Assembly (NCBI RefSeq): GCF_900128945.1 | Contig: NZ_FQUD01000004.1 | Location: 682,001-746,000, forward strand | Source: Chryseobacterium sp. OV279 | Lineage (GTDB): Bacteria; Bacteroidota; Bacteroidia; Flavobacteriales; Weeksellaceae | Reading direction: 5' to 3' | DNA: 64,000 nt | Part shown: in pieces, positions 60,579 through 64,000 of the stretch | Layout of the letters: each line of letters begins with the position of its first letter | Numbering within the stretch: the stretch's first letter is position 1 | Made by a program: the position numbers and the translations under genes | The notes under the pieces: model-generated | Database searches by the model: none | What the model was told of the DNA's origin: nothing | The model's input: only the letters and a program-made list of their open reading frames with translations

Positions 60579-61871
60579 ATGAGTGCAATTTCTTTCATAG
60601 AAGCGAGACAAATTTTGGATTCCAGAGGTAATCCTACCATTGAAGTAGATGTATTTACGGAAAGCGGAGCCATGGGACGCGCTGCAGTACCTTCAGGAGC
60701 ATCTACAGGTGAACATGAAGCAGTGGAATTACGTGACGGCGGTTCAGATTATATGGGTAAAGGCGTCCTGAAAGCTGTTGAAAATGTAAAAGAAATTATT
60801 GCAGAAAACTTAATTGGACAACCGGTTTTTGAGCAGAACTTTATCGACCAGATCATGATTGATCTTGACGGAACTGCCAACAAAGGAAATCTGGGTGCTA
60901 ATGCAATTTTAGGAGTTTCTCTGGCTGTAGCAAAAGCTGCTGCTGCTGAGCTAAGAATTCCTTTATACAAATATGTAGGAGGTGTTAATGCCAACACCCT
61001 TCCTGTTCCTATGATGAATGTAATTAACGGTGGATCTCACTCTGATGCGCCTATCGCATTCCAGGAATTCATGATCATGCCGGTAAAAGCAGAATCTTTC
61101 TCTGATTCATTGAGAAAAGGAACTGAAATTTTCCACAACCTGAAATCTATTCTTCATTCAAGAGGTCTTTCTACAGCAGTAGGGGACGAAGGAGGTTTTG
61201 CCCCTACATTCAAAGGAACTGAAGATGCTTTGGATACATTGCTTCAGGCGATCGAAAAAGCAGGTTATAAGCCTGGTGACGATATCATGCTGGCACTGGA
61301 CTGTGCAGCTTCAGAATTCTATAAAGACGGAATCTACGATTACAGAAAATTCCAGACTCCGGATGCCGCTCAGTTCTCAAGCAGCGAGCAAGTGTCTTAC
61401 CTTGCTGAATTAGCCGCTAAATACCCAATCATCTCTATCGAAGACGGTATGCAGGAAAACGACTGGGAAGGTTGGAAAATGCTTACCGATAAAATTGGTG
61501 ACAGAGTACAGCTTGTAGGGGACGATTTATTCGTAACCAATGTAGAAAGACTGTCAAGAGGAGTAAAAGAAGGTATCGCTAACTCTATCCTTGTAAAAGT
61601 AAACCAAATTGGTTCTCTTACTGAAACAATGGATGCTGTACAAATGGCTCAGAACAACAAGTTCACTTCAGTAATGTCTCACAGATCAGGAGAAACTGAA
61701 GACGCTACAATTGCTGACCTTGCAGTGGCTATGAATTGCGGACAGATCAAAACAGGATCTGCTTCAAGATCAGACAGAATGGCGAAGTACAACCAGCTGT
61801 TGAGAATTGAAGAAGCATTGGGCGATACAGCTTATTTCCCTGGTTTAGATGCATTCAAAATTAAAAGATAA
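60579..61871 (+). CDS. eno: enolase
   Basis: A 430-residue glycolytic enzyme that converts 2-phosphoglycerate to phosphoenolpyruvate. ARQILDSRGNPTIEVDV and VPSGASTGEHEAVELRDG start it. The metal-binding acidic residues (LDCAASEF, SIEDGM, VGDDLF), the catalytic Lys in LVKVNQIGSLTET, and SHRSGETED are present. Normal length. Transcribed from its own region; gltA follows after 83 bases. Confidence 0.98.
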   Translation: MSAISFIEARQILDSRGNPTIEVDVFTESGAMGRAAVPSGASTGEHEAVELRDGGSDYMGKGVLKAVENVKEIIAENLIGQPVFEQNFIDQIMIDLDGTANKGNLGANAILGVSLAVAKAAAAELRIPLYKYVGGVNANTLPVPMMNVINGGSHSDAPIAFQEFMIMPVKAESFSDSLRKGTEIFHNLKSILHSRGLSTAVGDEGGFAPTFKGTEDALDTLLQAIEKAGYKPGDDIMLALDCAASEFYKDGIYDYRKFQTPDAAQFSSSEQVSYLAELAAKYPIISIEDGMQENDWEGWKMLTDKIGDRVQLVGDDLFVTNVERLSRGVKEGIANSILVKVNQIGSLTETMDAVQMAQNNKFTSVMSHRSGETEDATIADLAVAMNCGQIKTGSASRSDRMAKYNQLLRIEEALGDTAYFPGLDAFKIKR

Positions 61872-61887
61872 TTGAATTTATAAATGA

Positions 61888-61919
61888 CGGCAAGCGATAA
61901 TTTTTGTTTGCCGTATTTT
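61888..61919 (+). terminator. weak hairpin between eno and gltA
   Basis: ACGGCAA (61888-61894) pairs with TTGCCGT (61909-61915) around a T-rich loop, followed by a short T run. Read-through into gltA is possible. Confidence 0.55.
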
Positions 61920-61954
61920 GTAATAAGTAGTATATTTAGAAAAAAAATAAATAA

Positions 61955-63241
61955 ATGTCAGACAACAAAGTAATATTGAATTACGACGGTAATTCATATG
62001 AATATCCAATCGTGGATAGTACTATCGGAGACAGAGGAATTGATATTTCAAAATTAAGAGACCAGACAGGTTTAATCACTCTGGATTTAGGGTACAAGAA
62101 CACTGGAGCTACTCTTAGCGACATCACTTACTTAGACGGAGATAAAGGAGAATTATTCTACAGAGGTTATCCAATCGAGCAGATTGCTGAGAAATCTAAC
62201 TTCACAGAAGTAATGTATCTTTTATTACATGGTGAATTACCTACTCAGGACCAGTTCGGGACTTTCAACAACAACATTAAAAAATATAACTTTATAGCAG
62301 AGGAGATGAAAAAAATCATCGATGCTTTCCCTCGTTCTGCTCACCCAATGGGAGTTTTATCTTCTTTAACTTCCGCTTTGACCGCTTTCAATCCTAAAGC
62401 CGTTAACGTAAACTCTAAAGAAGAAATGGACCACGCTGCAGAATTGATGATTGCTAAGTTCTCTCACCTTTGCGCATGGACGTACAGAAAAACTCAGGGT
62501 CTTTCTCTTAACCACGGAGACAACAGCCTGAACTACGTAGAAAACTTCTACAAAATGGCTTTCAGATTACCAAACGAAGAATTCGAAGTAAACCCGGTAA
62601 TTGTTGATGCTCTTGATAAATTATTAATCCTTCACGCTGACCACGAGCAAAACTGTTCTACTTCTACAGTAAGAATGGTAGGTTCTGCTCACACAGGTCT
62701 TTTCGCTTCTATTTCTGCGGGTGTTTCTGCACTTTGGGGTCCTCTTCACGGAGGCGCTAACCAGGCTGTAATTGAAATGCTTGAATTGATCGAAAAAGAT
62801 GGTGGAGACGTTAACAAATGGGTAGCAAAAGCTAAAGATAAAAATGACAGCTTCCGTCTAATGGGCTTCGGACACAGAGTATACAAAAACTTTGACCCAA
62901 GAGCGAAAATCATTAAAAAAGCGGCTGACGATATCCTTAGTGCATTAGGAATCCAGGATAAAGCTCTTGATATTGCTATGCAGTTAGAAAGAGTAGCTCT
63001 TGAAGACGAGTACTTCGTAGAAAGAAAACTATATCCAAACGTAGATTTCTATTCAGGTATCATCTACAGAGCGTTAGGAATCCCTACAGAAATGTTCACG
63101 GTAATGTTTGCATTGGGAAGACTTCCGGGATGGATTTCTCAGTGGAAAGAAATGAGAATCAAAGGAGACCCTATCGGAAGACCAAGACAGGTTTACCAAG
63201 GTGCTCAAAAAAGAGATTACATCGATATTACAAACAGATAA
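61955..63241 (+). CDS. gltA: citrate synthase
   Basis: A 428-residue type II citrate synthase that condenses acetyl-CoA and oxaloacetate at the entry of the TCA cycle. The catalytic residues are visible: His in LHADHEQNCSTSTVR, His in GHRVYKNFDPRA and Asp near DFYSGIIYRALGIP. The start ILNYDGNSYEYPIVDSTIG is typical. A strong terminator follows. Confidence 0.97.
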   Translation: MSDNKVILNYDGNSYEYPIVDSTIGDRGIDISKLRDQTGLITLDLGYKNTGATLSDITYLDGDKGELFYRGYPIEQIAEKSNFTEVMYLLLHGELPTQDQFGTFNNNIKKYNFIAEEMKKIIDAFPRSAHPMGVLSSLTSALTAFNPKAVNVNSKEEMDHAAELMIAKFSHLCAWTYRKTQGLSLNHGDNSLNYVENFYKMAFRLPNEEFEVNPVIVDALDKLLILHADHEQNCSTSTVRMVGSAHTGLFASISAGVSALWGPLHGGANQAVIEMLELIEKDGGDVNKWVAKAKDKNDSFRLMGFGHRVYKNFDPRAKIIKKAADDILSALGIQDKALDIAMQLERVALEDEYFVERKLYPNVDFYSGIIYRALGIPTEMFTVMFALGRLPGWISQWKEMRIKGDPIGRPRQVYQGAQKRDYIDITNR

Positions 63242-63261
63242 TCACTGTTTTTATCATAAAT

Positions 63262-63292
63262 AAAATCCCAAAGCTTGCTTTGGGATTTTTTT
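63262..63292 (+). terminator. intrinsic terminator after gltA
   Basis: AATCCCAAAGC pairs with GCTTTGGGATT around TT, with A and T runs on the two sides; it can act in both directions. Confidence 0.9.
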
Positions 63293-63314
63293 ATTTTACA
63301 TTGTTGTTTTGAAA

Positions 63315-63752
63315 TTAAATTTCCTGACTGATAAATACTAAAGTTCTTACCCCATAAATCATAATCATTGAAGCTTTGCCAGTTTCTACAAAATAGAATA
63401 ATCTTTTACCAGTAGATAACTCAACTTCCCCTATGGTATACAGATCCGTTTTGCTTTTAAATTCTCCATACCATTTGTTTTTAGCATTGATCAAACTTCC
63501 AGATTCTATATTCCCCTTATTGTTGGTGATTAGTTTTCTTGTTGTTAAAATACTGTAATTGTCGGAATCAATAATAACTGAGCAAATAATCAGCTCTTCT
63601 TCCGCAAAATCAATTGGGAAGTTTTGAAATAATAATTTAGGATTGGAATCTGAATCATAAAACTGTGTCCACCTGAAATCGTTAAGTTTCATTTTTTTCC
63701 GTTTTATTGAAGCTATGCAGATATTGTAAAGGGATTGATCAGACTTTTTCAT
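63315..63752 (-). CDS. hypothetical protein
   Basis: A 145-residue soluble protein with no signal peptide, beta-rich in its middle, ending VRTLVFISQEI. I recognise no family. The start may be at 63752 or 20 codons later (63692, MKLNDFRW); the first is supported by an AT-rich upstream region of normal length. It is convergent with gltA and shares its terminator. Confidence 0.6.
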   Translation of the reverse strand: MKKSDQSLYNICIASIKRKKMKLNDFRWTQFYDSDSNPKLLFQNFPIDFAEEELIICSVIIDSDNYSILTTRKLITNNKGNIESGSLINAKNKWYGEFKSKTDLYTIGEVELSTGKRLFYFVETGKASMIMIYGVRTLVFISQEI

Positions 63753-63862
63753 TGATTTAAGAATAGTCTAAAGTACAAAAATTTAAAGGGGAATCTTTTA
63801 TCAGATTAAATGAATTCGGACACAATAATTTTATTAAATTTACTCCCATAAGTTGATAACCG

Positions 63863-63933
63863 TCAATAGGTTTCGGCTAAAGCAGGATGAATGATGTTTA
63901 TTAATTAAACGGACTAAAGTCCGTTCCTATTGA
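63863..63933. repeat. 71-bp palindromic dispersed-repeat-like element
   Basis: Bounded by TCAATAGG (63863-63870) and its complement CCTATTGA (63926-63933). Inside are a perfect hairpin AACGGACT-AA-AGTCCGTT (63908-63925) and a decayed second one (GGCTAAAGCAGG). I recall near-identical short elements scattered in Chryseobacterium genomes; this needs a search to confirm. Confidence 0.6.
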
Positions 63934-63970
63934 AATGACCATCTTTACATCAAAATAAAAAACAAATACA

Positions 63971-64000
63971 ATGACTTTCGGACAGCAGATGTTATTTTTC
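63971..64000 (+). CDS. start of a gene cut by the window edge
   Basis: An ATG at 63971 opens ten codons (MTFGQQMLFF) to the last base. The A-rich upstream stretch suits a flavobacterial start. The hydrophobic beginning reminds me of membrane-bound AraC-type regulators of this group, but ten residues are too few to name it. Confidence 0.4.
   Translation, partial: MTFGQQMLFF

Noticed and set aside
1..64000. tRNA, rRNA, transposase or prophage genes
   Set aside because: I scanned for T-loop-like GTTCGA words, transposase motifs and phage-like gene runs and found none convincing.

Overview
The window is chromosomal DNA of a flavobacterium, most likely Chryseobacterium or a close Weeksellaceae relative. 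The grounds are Bacteroidetes-type promoters (TTTG/TTG-N19/20-TAnnTTTG) in front of several genes, a GLPGLI-family protein, a Bacteroidetes LptD-type protein, many lipoproteins and TonB/outer-membrane proteins, and ribosomal genes laid out as in Flavobacteriia (secY directly followed by infA, no tuf in the str cluster). The genus is inferred from the overall look of the proteins; no 16S gene is present. I saw no tRNA, rRNA, CRISPR, prophage or transposase gene.

Layout. 1-9.3 kb: end of an LptD-like gene, ridA and a small membrane protein, an HtrA-type protease, trhO with an unusual C-terminal domain, a folate enzyme, and lipoprotein or membrane proteins of unknown role. 9.4-20.3 kb: mostly minus strand, with an rRNA/tRNA methyltransferase, a CPBP protease, an rmuC-membrane protein-LytTR operon, a DUF5995-like protein, a small GG-leader Cys-rich peptide, a pncB cluster, dps and a GT-C-like membrane protein. 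20.5-23.9 kb: the str operon rpsL-rpsG-fusA-rpsJ, closed by a strong terminator. 23.9-41 kb: about 17 kb of non-ribosomal genes between rpsJ and rplC. They comprise an iron-uptake group (TonB siderophore receptor, lipoprotein, PepSY protein, low-affinity iron permease), a cluster of unknown envelope proteins, and a glycerol operon (glpD-glpK-glpF-outer membrane protein) facing a DeoR-family regulator. 41.1-55.0 kb: a long S10-spc-alpha ribosomal cluster from rplC to rplQ, with its own near-perfect promoter and a possible structured leader. 55.1-60.4 kb: an uncharacterised two-component locus. 60.6-63.2 kb: eno and gltA. The end carries a hypothetical gene, a palindromic dispersed repeat and the first codons of another gene.

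The most interesting system is at 55.6-60.4 kb. A NarL-type response regulator, two unknown proteins (one a multi-pass membrane protein) and a histidine kinase form one operon. A second unit behind it encodes a 162-residue unknown protein and a signal-peptide-bearing putative outer-membrane protein. Both units start from promoters of the same unusual design: a 20-bp (near-)palindrome ending in GTGTAATT overlaps the -33 element, followed by exactly 19 bases and GAAnTTTG. This looks like a small autoregulated envelope-response regulon.

Other points are a TrhO fused to a U32-peptidase-like C-terminal barrel, an outer-membrane protein in the glycerol operon, and heptanucleotide-periodic repeat arrays and inverted-repeat elements in intergenic DNA. 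All readings were made by eye; no alignment or folding program was run.
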